Part shown: positions 53,677-63,984 of the stretch, one piece after another
Numbering within the stretch: the stretch's first letter is position 1
Layout of the letters: the number at the start of each line of letters is the position of its first letter
Origin: Planomonospora_B alba
Lineage (GTDB): Bacteria > Actinomycetota > Actinomycetes > Streptosporangiales > Streptosporangiaceae
DNA length: 64,000 bases
Direction of reading: 5' to 3'
NCBI RefSeq assembly: GCF_039534085.1
Contig: NZ_BAAAUT010000015.1
Location: 75,182 to 139,181, forward strand
The notes under the pieces: generated by a model
Told to the model about the DNA's origin: nothing
The model's database searches: none
Seen by the model: the letters and a program-made list of their open reading frames with translations, nothing else
Translations under genes and position numbers: made by a program

Positions 53677-54891
53677 TCAGCCGACCAGGTCGCGCACCAG
53701 GGCGTCGGCCAGCAGGCGCCCGCGCAGCGTCAGCACCGCGCGGCCCTCCTTGAACGGCTCCGTCTCCAGCAGGCCGTCGGCCAGCGCCCGGGCGACCACG
53801 ACCGGCCGGTCGATCTCCGCCAGCGGGAAGCCCTCGGCCAGCCGCAGCTCCAGCATCAGCCGCTCCATCGCGCGGTCCTCGGCCGTCAGCACCTCGCGCC
53901 CGTGTGCGGGCGAGACGCCCGAGGCCAGCCGCCCGGCGTAGGCCGCCGGGTGCTTGACGTTCCACCACCGGGTGCCGCCGACGTGGCTGTGCGCGCCGGG
54001 GCCCACGCCCCACCAGTCGCCGCCGGTCCAGTAGAGCAGGTTGTGCCGGCAGCGGCCCTGCGGGGAGGCCGCCCAGTTCGAGACCTCGTACCAGGCGAAG
54101 CCCGCCTCGGTGAGCATCTCCTCGGCGATGAGGTAGCGGTCGGCGGCCACGTCGTCGTCGGGCATCGGCAGCTCGCCGCGGCGGATCCGGGCGGCGAGCC
54201 GGGTGCCCTCCTCCACGATCAGCGAGTAGGCCGAGACGTGGTCGGGGCCGGCCTCGATCGCCGCGGCCAGCGAGGCCCGCCAGTCGTCGTCGCTCTCCCC
54301 CGGTGTGCTGTAGATCAGGTCCAGGTTGACGTGCTCGAACCCCTCCGCCCTGGCCTCCCGTACGGCCCGGGCCGCCCGGCCCGGCGTGTGCCTGCGGTCC
54401 AGCACCGCCAGCACGTGCTCGCGGGCGCTCTGCATGCCGAAGCTCATCCGGGTGAACCCTCCGCGCCGCAGCTCGGCCAGGTAGGCCGGATCCACCGACT
54501 CGGGGTTCGCCTCGGTGGTCACCTCGGCGTCCGGGACCAGGCCGAACTCCTCGTCGATCGCGCCGAGGACGCGCACCAGGTCGCGGGCGGGCAGCAGGGT
54601 GGGGGTGCCGCCGCCGAAGAAGACGGTCTCGACCTTCGGCGCGGCCGCGCCGAGGTTGGCGCGGGCCCGCCGTACCTCCTGGATCGCGGTGTCGGCGTAG
54701 TCCGCGTGCGAGGCGCCGGGGCCGAGCTCGGTCGCGGTGTAGGTGTTGAAGTCGCAGTAGCCGCAGCGCGTCACGCAGAAGGGCACGTGCACGTAGAAGC
54801 CGAAGGGCCGCGTGCCCAGACCGTCGAGCGCGCCGGGCGGCAGCTCTCCGGAGGGCGGTACGGGCTCGCCGTCGGGCAGGGTGGATGGCAC
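53677..54891 (-). CDS. hemW: Heme chaperone HemW (radical SAM)
   Basis: A 404-residue radical SAM protein, formerly annotated as oxygen-independent coproporphyrinogen III oxidase-like. It begins GFYVHVPFCVTRCGYCDFNTYT, with the 4Fe-4S cysteines CxxxCxxC near residue 40. VFFGGGTPTLL, TTEANPESVD and MSFGMQSAREHVLAVLDRRHTPGRA follow, and YEVSNWAASPQGRCRHNLLYW is near residue 260. HemW lacks the CNTH-type N-terminus of true HemN and delivers heme. GTG 54891 is preceded by GAGGG. Confidence 0.95.
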   Translation of the reverse strand: MPSTLPDGEPVPPSGELPPGALDGLGTRPFGFYVHVPFCVTRCGYCDFNTYTATELGPGASHADYADTAIQEVRRARANLGAAAPKVETVFFGGGTPTLLPARDLVRVLGAIDEEFGLVPDAEVTTEANPESVDPAYLAELRRGGFTRMSFGMQSAREHVLAVLDRRHTPGRAARAVREARAEGFEHVNLDLIYSTPGESDDDWRASLAAAIEAGPDHVSAYSLIVEEGTRLAARIRRGELPMPDDDVAADRYLIAEEMLTEAGFAWYEVSNWAASPQGRCRHNLLYWTGGDWWGVGPGAHSHVGGTRWWNVKHPAAYAGRLASGVSPAHGREVLTAEDRAMERLMLELRLAEGFPLAEIDRPVVVARALADGLLETEPFKEGRAVLTLRGRLLADALVRDLVG

Positions 54892-54995
54892 CCCTCAAGT
54901 CTGCCGCGCCCGCGGCGGTGCCCGGTACGGGCGCATGAGGGGAATCTCCGGCACTCCGTTGACGGGCCGGTCGCGCGGGCCTACGATCCGGGAAA

Positions 54996-55020
54996 ACTTA
55001 AAGGAAAGTTTCCTATAAGT
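54996..55020. promoter_or_regulatory. Operator palindrome upstream of chitinase
   Basis: A 25-bp dyad centred on G55008 with the core AAAGGAAAGTTTCCTATAA and 11 of 12 paired positions, in an AT-rich island 38 bp before the chitinase start. Similar GGAAA-N-TTTCC palindromes precede secreted glycosidase genes in actinomycetes, as I recall. The regulator is not identified. Confidence 0.65.
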
Positions 55021-55057
55021 AGTCTCGGACAGCATCCCCCGAACAGTGGAGAATCCC

Positions 55058-56335
55058 GTGCAGAGACTCCTCCGGCGTACCTTCGTGGCCGCGGCCGTCA
55101 CCGCCCTGGCCGCGGCGGCCGTACCCGCCCCGGCCCAGGCCGAGACCTCCGGCGGCTCCGGCGACCGCTTCAAGCGGGTCGGCTACTTCATCCAGTGGGG
55201 CGTCTACGGGCGCGACTTCCACGTCAAGGACCTCGACACCAGCGGCTCGGCCGCCAAGCTGACCCACATCAACTACGCCTTCGGCTTCGTCAACGAGCAG
55301 GGCGAGTGCTACTCCTCCGACCCCTGGGCCGACTGGCAGCGCCCGGTCCCCGCCGAGCAGAGCGTGGACGGCGCCGCCGACGCCGAGGGCCAGGCCCTCG
55401 CCGGCAACCTGAACCAGCTCAAGAAGCTCAAGGCCAAGCATCCGGGGCTCAAGGCGCTGATCTCCCTCGGCGGCTGGACCGGCTCGAAGTACTTCTCCGA
55501 CGCCGTCCTCACCCCCGCCGGCCGCGCCAAGCTGGCCTCCTCCTGCATCGACCTGTGGCTGCGCGGGAACCTCCCGGGGACCCCGCCCGGCACCGGAGCC
55601 GGCGTCTTCGACGGCATCGACCTCGACTGGGAGTGGCCCGGCTCCGCCGGCGCCGAGGGCAACGTGATCCGCCCCGAGGACAAGCGGAACTTCACCCTCT
55701 TCGTCGCCGAGCTCCGCCGCCAGATGAACGCCTTCGACCGGCGCAGCGAGCTGACCGCCTTCCTGCCCGCCGCCGCGGCGAAGATCGACGCGGGCTTCGA
55801 GGTCCGCGAGGTCTTCCGCAACCTGACCTTCGCCACCGTCCAGGGCTACGACCTGCACGGCCCCTGGGAGACCCGCACCGGCCACAACGGCAACCTGTTC
55901 ACCGACCGGCGCGACCCCAACGAGGTGCGCTACAGCGTCGATGCGACCGTCCGCGACTACCTGTCGCGCGGCGCTCCGGCAAGGAAGATCGTGGTCGGCG
56001 TCCCCGCCTACGGGCAGGGCTGGACGGGCGTGACCGGCGGCAGGAACGGCCTGTACGGCACCGCGACCGGTCCCGCCCCCGGCAAGTGGGCCGCCGGCAC
56101 CGAGGACTACAAGGACCTGGTGAACAAGCCCGGCAAGCGCTACCACGACCCGCGCACGGGCACGGTGTGGCTCTACGACGGCAACGAGTTCTGGTCCTAC
56201 GACGACCCGGCGACCGTGACCGCCAAGGCGGCGTACATCCGGCTGAAGGGCCTCGGCGGCTCGATGATGTGGTCGCTCGACCAGGACGACGCCAAGGGCT
56301 CGCTGACCTCGGCGCTCTACCGGATCCTGCGCTGA
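55058..56335 (+). CDS. Secreted chitinase, GH18
   Basis: A 425-residue extracellular endo-chitinase. GTG 55058 (MQRLLRRTFVAAAV) has GGAG seven bases upstream; GTG 55046 is an alternative. The Sec signal ends APAQA-ET near residue 28. The catalytic DxxDxDxE motif is FDGIDLDWEWPG, with the proton donor Glu192. SLGGWTGSKYF and the late MMWSLDQDD are also standard. The insertion with YDLHGPWE...TGHNGNLF is typical of subfamily A. There is no chitin-binding module or linker, so this is a catalytic-domain-only form. It has its own operator palindrome. Confidence 0.95.
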   Translation: MQRLLRRTFVAAAVTALAAAAVPAPAQAETSGGSGDRFKRVGYFIQWGVYGRDFHVKDLDTSGSAAKLTHINYAFGFVNEQGECYSSDPWADWQRPVPAEQSVDGAADAEGQALAGNLNQLKKLKAKHPGLKALISLGGWTGSKYFSDAVLTPAGRAKLASSCIDLWLRGNLPGTPPGTGAGVFDGIDLDWEWPGSAGAEGNVIRPEDKRNFTLFVAELRRQMNAFDRRSELTAFLPAAAAKIDAGFEVREVFRNLTFATVQGYDLHGPWETRTGHNGNLFTDRRDPNEVRYSVDATVRDYLSRGAPARKIVVGVPAYGQGWTGVTGGRNGLYGTATGPAPGKWAAGTEDYKDLVNKPGKRYHDPRTGTVWLYDGNEFWSYDDPATVTAKAAYIRLKGLGGSMMWSLDQDDAKGSLTSALYRILR

Positions 56336-56465
56336 CGCGGATCCCGCGCCGACGGCCGCGCGGGCCCGCCGGCCCGCCGCTCTCCCGCGGGGTCCCGCGC
56401 CCGCTGCTCCGCGGGCCCCGTACCGGGACCGCCCGCGGCTCCCCCGCCGGGGGCGGAGACGCCGG

Positions 56466-56492
56466 GGGCGGGCACCGGCCCGGTGCCCGCCC
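56466..56492. terminator. Terminator hairpin between chitinase and lepA
   Basis: 12-bp perfect stem (56466-56477 with 56481-56492) with a GCC loop between convergent genes. Confidence 0.55.
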
Positions 56493-56513
56493 GCGGCAGG
56501 TCGCGTCCCGGGA

Positions 56514-58406
<1,893 letters not shown>

Positions 58407-58430
58407 CTTCCCAGCAAGTCTAGCGAGACG

Positions 58431-58490
58431 GCCGGTGGCTTCGTCCCGGCGGGGAGAACAGCCGGTGGCTCCGTCCCGGCGGAGGGAACG
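58431..58490. repeat. 30-bp tandem direct repeat, two copies
   Basis: GCCGGTGGCT...CCCGGCGG occurs at 58431-58460 and 58461-58490, with about 26 of 30 identical positions. It is non-coding, just upstream of lepA on the minus strand. Confidence 0.75.
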
Positions 58491-58630
58491 GGGGGACCGG
58501 AGACCGCTCCCCGCCGCGCCCCTCCTCCCCTCCCCGGCTCGGCGCCCCTCGTCCCCGCCCCCGCCGGACCGGGCCGTTCCGTCCGGCGGGCCCGTTGACG
58601 GGACGGGGCGCCCTGCGATCACATGTCCGG

Positions 58631-59632
58631 ATGACGAAACGGATCATGGTACGGCGCTGCCTGCGCGCGCTCGCGGGCGCGCTGGCCCTCCTCGTCGCAC
58701 TCCCCGCGCTGGTCGCGGCCTTCTTCTGGGCTCAGGCCGCCGGCTCCCCCGAGTCCTGGGCGAAGAGCCTGGGGCACGACGCCCTGTGGCTGGGACACGC
58801 GTGGGTGGACGGCCGCCGGACCGAGACGGACGTGAAGGCGCTGGCCGTACGGCTCCGCGAGACCGGGATCAAGGACGTCTACGTCCACGCGGGGCCGTTC
58901 GAATTCGACGGGACGCTCCGGACGGACAGGTACGCCAACGCCGGCGACCTCCTGAAGTGGTGGCGGGCCGAGCTGCCCGGGGTCCGCATCTCCCCCTGGC
59001 TCGGCCAGAAGGTCGACCACGGCCTCGACCTCGCCGACCCGGCCGCCCGGCAGCGGGTGCTCGACGGCGTGCGGGACATCGTGGCGCTCGGCTTCGACGG
59101 CGTGCACTACAACTTCGAACCCGTCACCAGCGGCGACACGGGCTTCCTCGACCTGCTGGAGCGGACCCGCCCGCTCGTCGGCGACGGCCCGCTGTCGACC
59201 TCGACCCCGCAGATCGAGCCGGTGCCGGGCATGCTCCCGCTGGCCCGCGCGGTCATCGGCCACGACAAGTACTGGTCGCAGGAGTACTTCCGCGAGGTCG
59301 CGACCCGCACCGACCAGGTGGCGGTCATGACCTACGACTCCGGCCTGCCGCTCGGTTCGCTCTACCGCGGCCACGTCGCGCAGCAGGGCGAGCTCGCCCT
59401 GCGCCTCGTGCCCGACGGCAAGGCCCTGCTGCTGGGCGCCCCCGCCTACCACGACCACAACGTCCCCTGGGGCGACGCCGCCGAGAGCGTCGCCGCCGCA
59501 GCCGAGGGGGCCCGGCTGGCGCTGAGCAGGCACGGGACGCCGCGCGAGGGGTTCGGGCTGGCGCTGTACGTCGACTTCGCCGCGACGCAGGAGGATTGGG
59601 CCGAGTACACCGCGTCCTGGTATCGGCCCTGA
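58631..59632 (+). CDS. GH18-like exported or membrane-anchored protein
   Basis: A 333-residue protein. ATG 58631 is chosen; an upstream in-frame start at 58595 is possible. One N-terminal hydrophobic segment (RALAGALALLVALPALVAAFFWAQAA) acts as signal or anchor. The remainder is a TIM-barrel like GH18: KDVYVHAGPFEFDG, WLGQKVDHGLDL, then GFDGVHYNFEPVTSGD, where the DxDxE motif is replaced by DGVHYNFE, keeping only the terminal Glu, and finally QVAVMTYDSGLP. It may be a glycosidase of divergent type or a binding protein. Substrate unknown. Confidence 0.78.
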   Translation: MTKRIMVRRCLRALAGALALLVALPALVAAFFWAQAAGSPESWAKSLGHDALWLGHAWVDGRRTETDVKALAVRLRETGIKDVYVHAGPFEFDGTLRTDRYANAGDLLKWWRAELPGVRISPWLGQKVDHGLDLADPAARQRVLDGVRDIVALGFDGVHYNFEPVTSGDTGFLDLLERTRPLVGDGPLSTSTPQIEPVPGMLPLARAVIGHDKYWSQEYFREVATRTDQVAVMTYDSGLPLGSLYRGHVAQQGELALRLVPDGKALLLGAPAYHDHNVPWGDAAESVAAAAEGARLALSRHGTPREGFGLALYVDFAATQEDWAEYTASWYRP

Positions 59633-59680
59633 GATCAGCAGGGTACGATTGTCAGGCATCCCTCTGTCCAGGCCGTCGAT

Positions 59681-59710
59681 TTGAGCGGCCGCCCGGGCAG
59701 TTGGTAGCCT
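59681..59710 (+). promoter_or_regulatory. Probable rpsT promoter
   Basis: TTGAGC (59681-59686) and TAGCCT (59705-59710), 18 bp apart, 69 bp before the rpsT start. This is a reasonable sigma-70-type promoter. Confidence 0.45.
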
Positions 59711-59778
59711 GTTCAACTGCGTGTGGCGCGCCCTCTCTGCCCGCGCGCCCCATCCGACGACATCACCGAGGCTTCTTC

Positions 59779-60051
59779 GTGGCGAACATCAAGTCCCAGA
59801 TCAAGCGCAACCGGCAGAACGAGAAGGCCCGGCTGCGCAACAAGGCTGTCAAGTCGTCCCTGAAGACGGCGATCCGCAAGTTCCGCGAGGCCGCCGACCA
59901 GGGCAACGTCGACGAGGCCGTCGCGCTCCAGCGCGCCGCCGCCCGCCAGCTGGACAAGGCTGCCAGCAAGGGCGTCATCCACAAGAACCAGGCCGCCAAC
60001 CGCAAGTCGGCGATCGCCCAGCGCGTCGCCGCCCTGACGGCCGCCGAGTAA
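59779..60051 (+). CDS. rpsT: 30S ribosomal protein S20
   Basis: A 90-residue, lysine- and arginine-rich three-helix protein of the 30S subunit that binds 16S rRNA. It begins VANIKSQIKRNRQNEKARLRN and ends AIAQRVAALTAAE, with SKGVIHKNQAANRKS in between, all typical of S20. GTG 59779 has GAGG upstream. It is monocistronic, ending at a hairpin that contains the assembly gap. Confidence 0.98.
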   Translation: MANIKSQIKRNRQNEKARLRNKAVKSSLKTAIRKFREAADQGNVDEAVALQRAAARQLDKAASKGVIHKNQAANRKSAIAQRVAALTAAE

Positions 60052-60066
60052 CCACGGTTCCTCACC

Positions 60067-60142
60067 GGAGCGCCGCACCCCGCACNNNNNNNNNNGTATA
60101 CAGCGCTCCGGCGTTTCCTCCCCGCACGGGGTGCGGCGCTCC
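60067..60142. terminator. Inverted repeat with embedded sequence gap
   Basis: 16-bp perfect arms (60067-60082 with 60127-60142) flank a loop that contains ten N at 60086-60095. Located between convergent rpsT and holA, it is probably a bidirectional terminator whose centre was not resolved in assembly. Confidence 0.6.
60086..60095. other. Assembly gap (10 N)
   Basis: Ten undetermined bases. Its real length is unknown. It lies outside coding sequence. Confidence 1.
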
Positions 60143-60176
60143 CTTCCCGCACGCGGCGCCGCCGCGGACCGTACGG

Positions 60177-61148
60177 CTAACGGCCGTCGCGGCTCGCGAC
60201 GACGGTCTGGATGGCGCGCTCCAGCGCGTAGGCCGGGTCCGCGCCGCCTCCCTTGACCTGCTCGTCGGCGGCGGCGTCGGCCAGCAGCGCCCGCGCGATG
60301 GCGACCGGCCCCCAGCCCCTGAGCTGGTCCTGGACCCGGCCGACCTGCCAGGGCGGCATGCCGAGATGCGAGGCGAGCTGCCCGCCCCGCAGGTTGCGCG
60401 GGGCGCCGCCCACCTTGGCGAGCATGCGCAGCCCCCGGGCGAGCGCGCTCACCAGCAGCACGGGCGCCGTCCCGGTGGCCAGGGCCCACCGCGCCTGTTC
60501 GAGCGCCTCGCCCAGCCGGCCCGCGATCGCCGCGTCCGCCACGGTGAACCCGCTGACCTCGGCCCGGCCCCGGTGGTATCGCGCCACGGCGGCCTCGTCG
60601 ATGGTCTTGCCGGGCGTGTCGAAGGCGAGCTGGCTGCACGCGGCGGCGAGTTCGCGCAGGTCGTTGCCGACGGCGTCGAGCAGCGCGGCGGCCGCGTCAC
60701 CGCCGATGGTCCGCCCGGCGCGTTTCAGCTCGGCCTTGATGAAGGCCAGCCGCTCGGCGGGCTTGGTCAGCTTGCTGACGGTGACCACCCTGGCCCCGGC
60801 CTTCTTCACGCCGTCGACCAGGGCCTTGCCCTTCACGCCCCCGGGGTGGACGAGGACCAGCACCGCGTCCTCGGACGGGGCGGCCACGTAGGAGACGATC
60901 TCGGAGACGACGTCCTTCGCCAGGTCCTGGGCCGCGCGGACGACCACCACCGACCGGTCACCGAACAGCGAGGGCGAGGTCAACCGGGTCAACTCCCCGG
61001 GCTCCATCTTCCCGCCGACCAGGTCGACGACCTCGGCGGCCGGGTCGGCCGCCCGGACCGCCGCGACCACCTCGCCCACCGCGCGGTCGGCCAGCAGTTC
61101 CTCGTCGCCGGTCACCAGCGTCACGGGTGCAGGATCGGTTGCCGCCAT
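60177..61148 (-). CDS. holA: DNA polymerase III subunit delta
   Basis: A 323-residue clamp-loader subunit that opens the beta sliding clamp. It begins MAATDPAPVTLVTGDEELLADRAVGEVVAAVR, with the DE-LL motif of the clamp-binding ATPase-like domain. VVVVRAAQDLAKDVV and FIKAELKRAGRTIGGDAAAALLDAVGNDLRELAAACSQLAF follow in order. The C-terminal collar domain includes ALLLVSALARGLRML-type helices. ATG 61148 is taken; the ribosome-binding site is weak. It lies between rpsT and comEC, the usual order. Confidence 0.95.
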   Translation of the reverse strand: MAATDPAPVTLVTGDEELLADRAVGEVVAAVRAADPAAEVVDLVGGKMEPGELTRLTSPSLFGDRSVVVVRAAQDLAKDVVSEIVSYVAAPSEDAVLVLVHPGGVKGKALVDGVKKAGARVVTVSKLTKPAERLAFIKAELKRAGRTIGGDAAAALLDAVGNDLRELAAACSQLAFDTPGKTIDEAAVARYHRGRAEVSGFTVADAAIAGRLGEALEQARWALATGTAPVLLVSALARGLRMLAKVGGAPRNLRGGQLASHLGMPPWQVGRVQDQLRGWGPVAIARALLADAAADEQVKGGGADPAYALERAIQTVVASRDGR

Positions 61149-61258
61149 GCCGAGCAGCATGCCATGGGACGGCGACCGGATCGCAATCAGCAAGCCATCC
61201 GCAATCGCACTGCAGGCGTTCCGGGGCACTATCTGGGAGGACAGAGGAGGTGAAAAGC

Positions 61259-61414
61259 ATGATGACGTCCACCATTCGCCGTCACACCTGCCCGCGCTGC
61301 GGCACGGTCCTCGACGAGGGCCCCATCATGTATCGCTGCGCGCGGTGCAAGCGCTCGGTCTATGCAGCCGACGTGGACACGGAGTTCCACCGTCCGGTCA
61401 AGACGTCGGCCTAG
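61259..61414 (+). CDS. 51-residue zinc-ribbon protein
   Basis: A very small protein starting at ATG 61259 (a second ATG follows at 61262) with a perfect GGAGGTGA ribosome-binding site. Two CxxC pairs, CPRCGTVLDEGPIMYRCARC, form a zinc ribbon; the tail contains FHRPV. It has no other domain. It is divergent from holA and convergent with comEC. The strong ribosome-binding site and intact zinc knuckles argue that it is real. Function unknown. Confidence 0.8.
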   Translation: MMTSTIRRHTCPRCGTVLDEGPIMYRCARCKRSVYAADVDTEFHRPVKTSA

Positions 61415-61617
61415 CAGGCCCCGTCCCGGGCCCTCCCCCCAGGGCCCTCCCCGTCCCCGCCCCGGCTCCCCTGCGCTCCGGCGCCCGCGGAAGCGGACGG
61501 ACGCCGGGAACCGGGAACACCGAGGCGCCGCCTCCGGAACCCGGCCCCCGGGACCGGACGGCGCGGGGCCTCGGGCTCCGGCGGGTCCGGCGCCCGCGGG
61601 AGTGCCGGGCACCGGGC

Positions 61618-63984
61618 TCAGCGGCCCCGCGAGACGACCGCCAGGCCGCCGCCACGGGCCACCACCGCCAGATCTCCCGACAGGTCGGTCCGGTGGATCC
61701 GCATGCCGAGCAGGTTCAGCCGGGTGAGGGTCTCGGCGGAGGGATGGCCGTAGCCGTTCTCCGCGCCGACGCTGATCAGCGCGGCCCGGGCCCGGACGGC
61801 CGCGAGGAAACCGGGGTGCTGCCTCCGTGCCCCGTGATGGGCGACCTTGAGGACGTCGGCGGGCGGCAGCCCCCGGCGGAGCAGCTCCTCCTGGGCCTCG
61901 GTCTCCGCGTCGCCGCTGAGCAGCGCCGCTCCGGCCGCCCAGCGCACGTGCAGCACGACGCTGGCGTTGTTGACCTCCGTCCCCTCCCCTCCCCCGCGGG
62001 CGGGCACCGCCCCCTCCGGCGGGCCCAGGACGGTGAGCCGGGAGGGCCCGAGTGCCCAGCTCATGCCCGGCCGGGCCGTCCACCGCACGACCCGGCGGCG
62101 GGCCGGGTCACCGCGGAGCCCGGCGGTCTCCTTCCCCTCCTCGCCCGGGCCGAGCAGCACGGCGCCCACCCTGCGCCCCCGGAAGACGCCGTCCAGCCCG
62201 CCGACGTGGTCGGAATGCGGGTGGGTCAGGACGACCAGCGGCACCTCCTCGACCTCCATGGCGCGCAGGCAGCGGTCCACCCGCACCGGGTCCGGGCCCG
62301 CGTCCACGACCACCGCCCGCCCCGGCCCCGCGGCGACCAGCAGCGCGTCCCCCTGCCCGACGTCGCACACCACCAGCAGCCAGCCCTCCGGGGGCCAGCG
62401 GGCCACGGCCGGGGCCACGAGGAGCACCACCGCGAGCGCTCCGGCCGCCAGGGCGCCGGCGACCCACCGCAGGCGCCGGTGCCGCAGCACGAGGACGGCC
62501 GCCGGCGCGGCGACGGCCAGCAGCGCCAGCCCGGGCAGGCCCGCCGGCCAGGGGAGCACCGCCAGTGGGAGGCCGGCGGCGTGCTCCGCCACCTCGATGA
62601 TCCAGCCGGTGGCCAGGCCCGCCGGGCGGACCAGCAGCCGGGCGACCGGCATCAGCACGGGCGCGACCAGAGCCGCGGCGAAACCGAGCAGGGTCGCTGG
62701 GGCGACGGCCGGTCCCGCCAGGAGGTTCGCCGGGACCGCGACCGGGGCGAGCTGACCCGCCATGAGCACCAGGACAGGGGTGACGGCGGCCTGCGCCGCG
62801 GCGGGCACGGCGACCGCCTCGGCGAGCCAGCGGGGCAACCGCACGCCCGGGCGCCCGGTGCGGAGCCAGGGGTGCGGATGCCCGGCGGGGGGACCGCCGG
62901 ACCCGGATCCGGCCATGCGGTCGCGCCAGCGCGGGGCGAGCACCAGGATGCCGCCGGTGGCGCACACCGACAGGGCGAAGCCGTACGAGCGGGCGAGGCC
63001 GGGATCGAACAGGATCAGTCCGAGGACGGCCACGGACAGGGCCGCGACGCCGTCACGGGAGCGCCCTGTGCCGAGCGCCAGGGCGGCGACGGCGCCCATG
63101 AGGAGCGCGCGGAGCACACTGGGGGACGGCCGGGCGACGACCGCGAAGGCGAGCATCGCGCAGATCGCCAGCGCCGCCCGGGCCGCGAGCGGCAGCCCGG
63201 CCGTGCGGGCCAGCGCCGTCGCGGCCCCGGCCACGATGGCCAGATTGGCACCGCTGACCGCCGTCAGGTGGCTGAGCCCGGCCGCCTTGAAGTCGGCTTC
63301 GACCCGTCCGTCCATGCGGGACACGTCACCGACGACCAGGCCGGGCAGCAGGCCGCGCTGCTCCGGCGGCAGCACGTCGGCGGCCCGGCGGAGACCGGCC
63401 CGGAGGGCGCCCGCCACGCCCTGCAGCCAGGACGGCCCGCCCAGGACCCGGGGCGGCTCCCGGACGAGGACCACCCCGGTGAGCAGCTCCCCCGGCTCGG
63501 CAGGACCGAACCTGCCCCGGATCCCGACCCGCTGGCCGGGCAGCAGAGGGCCCCACTCCCGCCCCGAGGCGAGCAGCACGACGGGGGCCCGGACCCGGGT
63601 CCTTCCCGCCGCCGTCGTGACCGCCTCGACCCTGGCGGGCACGGCGAAGCCCTCCCCGAGGAACGCCGGCCCCCGCTGCCGTGTCCGGCGCGGGTCGTCC
63701 GTCAGCACGACCTCCGCCACCGCTGTGGCCCCCTCCCGGACCAGGGCGGCCACCGGACCCGTGCCGACCGCGTGGACGTGCAGGGCCACGGTCGCGGCCG
63801 TCGCCGCCGCGCAGGAGAGCACCGCGATCGCCGCGTTCCCCCACGCGGGGGATGCGACGGCGGCTCCCGGAATCGGCGCCGGACGCGACCATGGGGACGG
63901 CCCGAGGCGCGACCATGGACGCGGGCCCGGGCGCGGCCCCCGGCGGCGGGTCCGCAGCGCGACCGCGACAAGTCGGAGGGCCAA
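61618..63984 (-). CDS. comEC: ComEC/Rec2 family DNA-uptake channel protein
   Basis: A 788-residue membrane protein homologous to the competence DNA-transport channel. The N-terminal region has an OB-fold segment (DUF4131-like, WGPLLPGQRVGIRGRFGPAEPGELL). The Competence domain follows, with DFKAAGLSHLTAVSGANLAIV near residue 230 and about ten helices. The C-terminal metallo-beta-lactamase domain reads VCDVGQGDALLV, LTHPHSDHVGGLDG, SGDAE and KVAHHG, keeping the metal ligands. The start TTG 63984 follows an in-frame stop at 63991-63993, so the gene is probably complete. comEA would be expected just beyond the window. Confidence 0.92.
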   Translation of the reverse strand: MALRLVAVALRTRRRGPRPGPRPWSRLGPSPWSRPAPIPGAAVASPAWGNAAIAVLSCAAATAATVALHVHAVGTGPVAALVREGATAVAEVVLTDDPRRTRQRGPAFLGEGFAVPARVEAVTTAAGRTRVRAPVVLLASGREWGPLLPGQRVGIRGRFGPAEPGELLTGVVLVREPPRVLGGPSWLQGVAGALRAGLRRAADVLPPEQRGLLPGLVVGDVSRMDGRVEADFKAAGLSHLTAVSGANLAIVAGAATALARTAGLPLAARAALAICAMLAFAVVARPSPSVLRALLMGAVAALALGTGRSRDGVAALSVAVLGLILFDPGLARSYGFALSVCATGGILVLAPRWRDRMAGSGSGGPPAGHPHPWLRTGRPGVRLPRWLAEAVAVPAAAQAAVTPVLVLMAGQLAPVAVPANLLAGPAVAPATLLGFAAALVAPVLMPVARLLVRPAGLATGWIIEVAEHAAGLPLAVLPWPAGLPGLALLAVAAPAAVLVLRHRRLRWVAGALAAGALAVVLLVAPAVARWPPEGWLLVVCDVGQGDALLVAAGPGRAVVVDAGPDPVRVDRCLRAMEVEEVPLVVLTHPHSDHVGGLDGVFRGRRVGAVLLGPGEEGKETAGLRGDPARRRVVRWTARPGMSWALGPSRLTVLGPPEGAVPARGGGEGTEVNNASVVLHVRWAAGAALLSGDAETEAQEELLRRGLPPADVLKVAHHGARRQHPGFLAAVRARAALISVGAENGYGHPSAETLTRLNLLGMRIHRTDLSGDLAVVARGGGLAVVSRGR

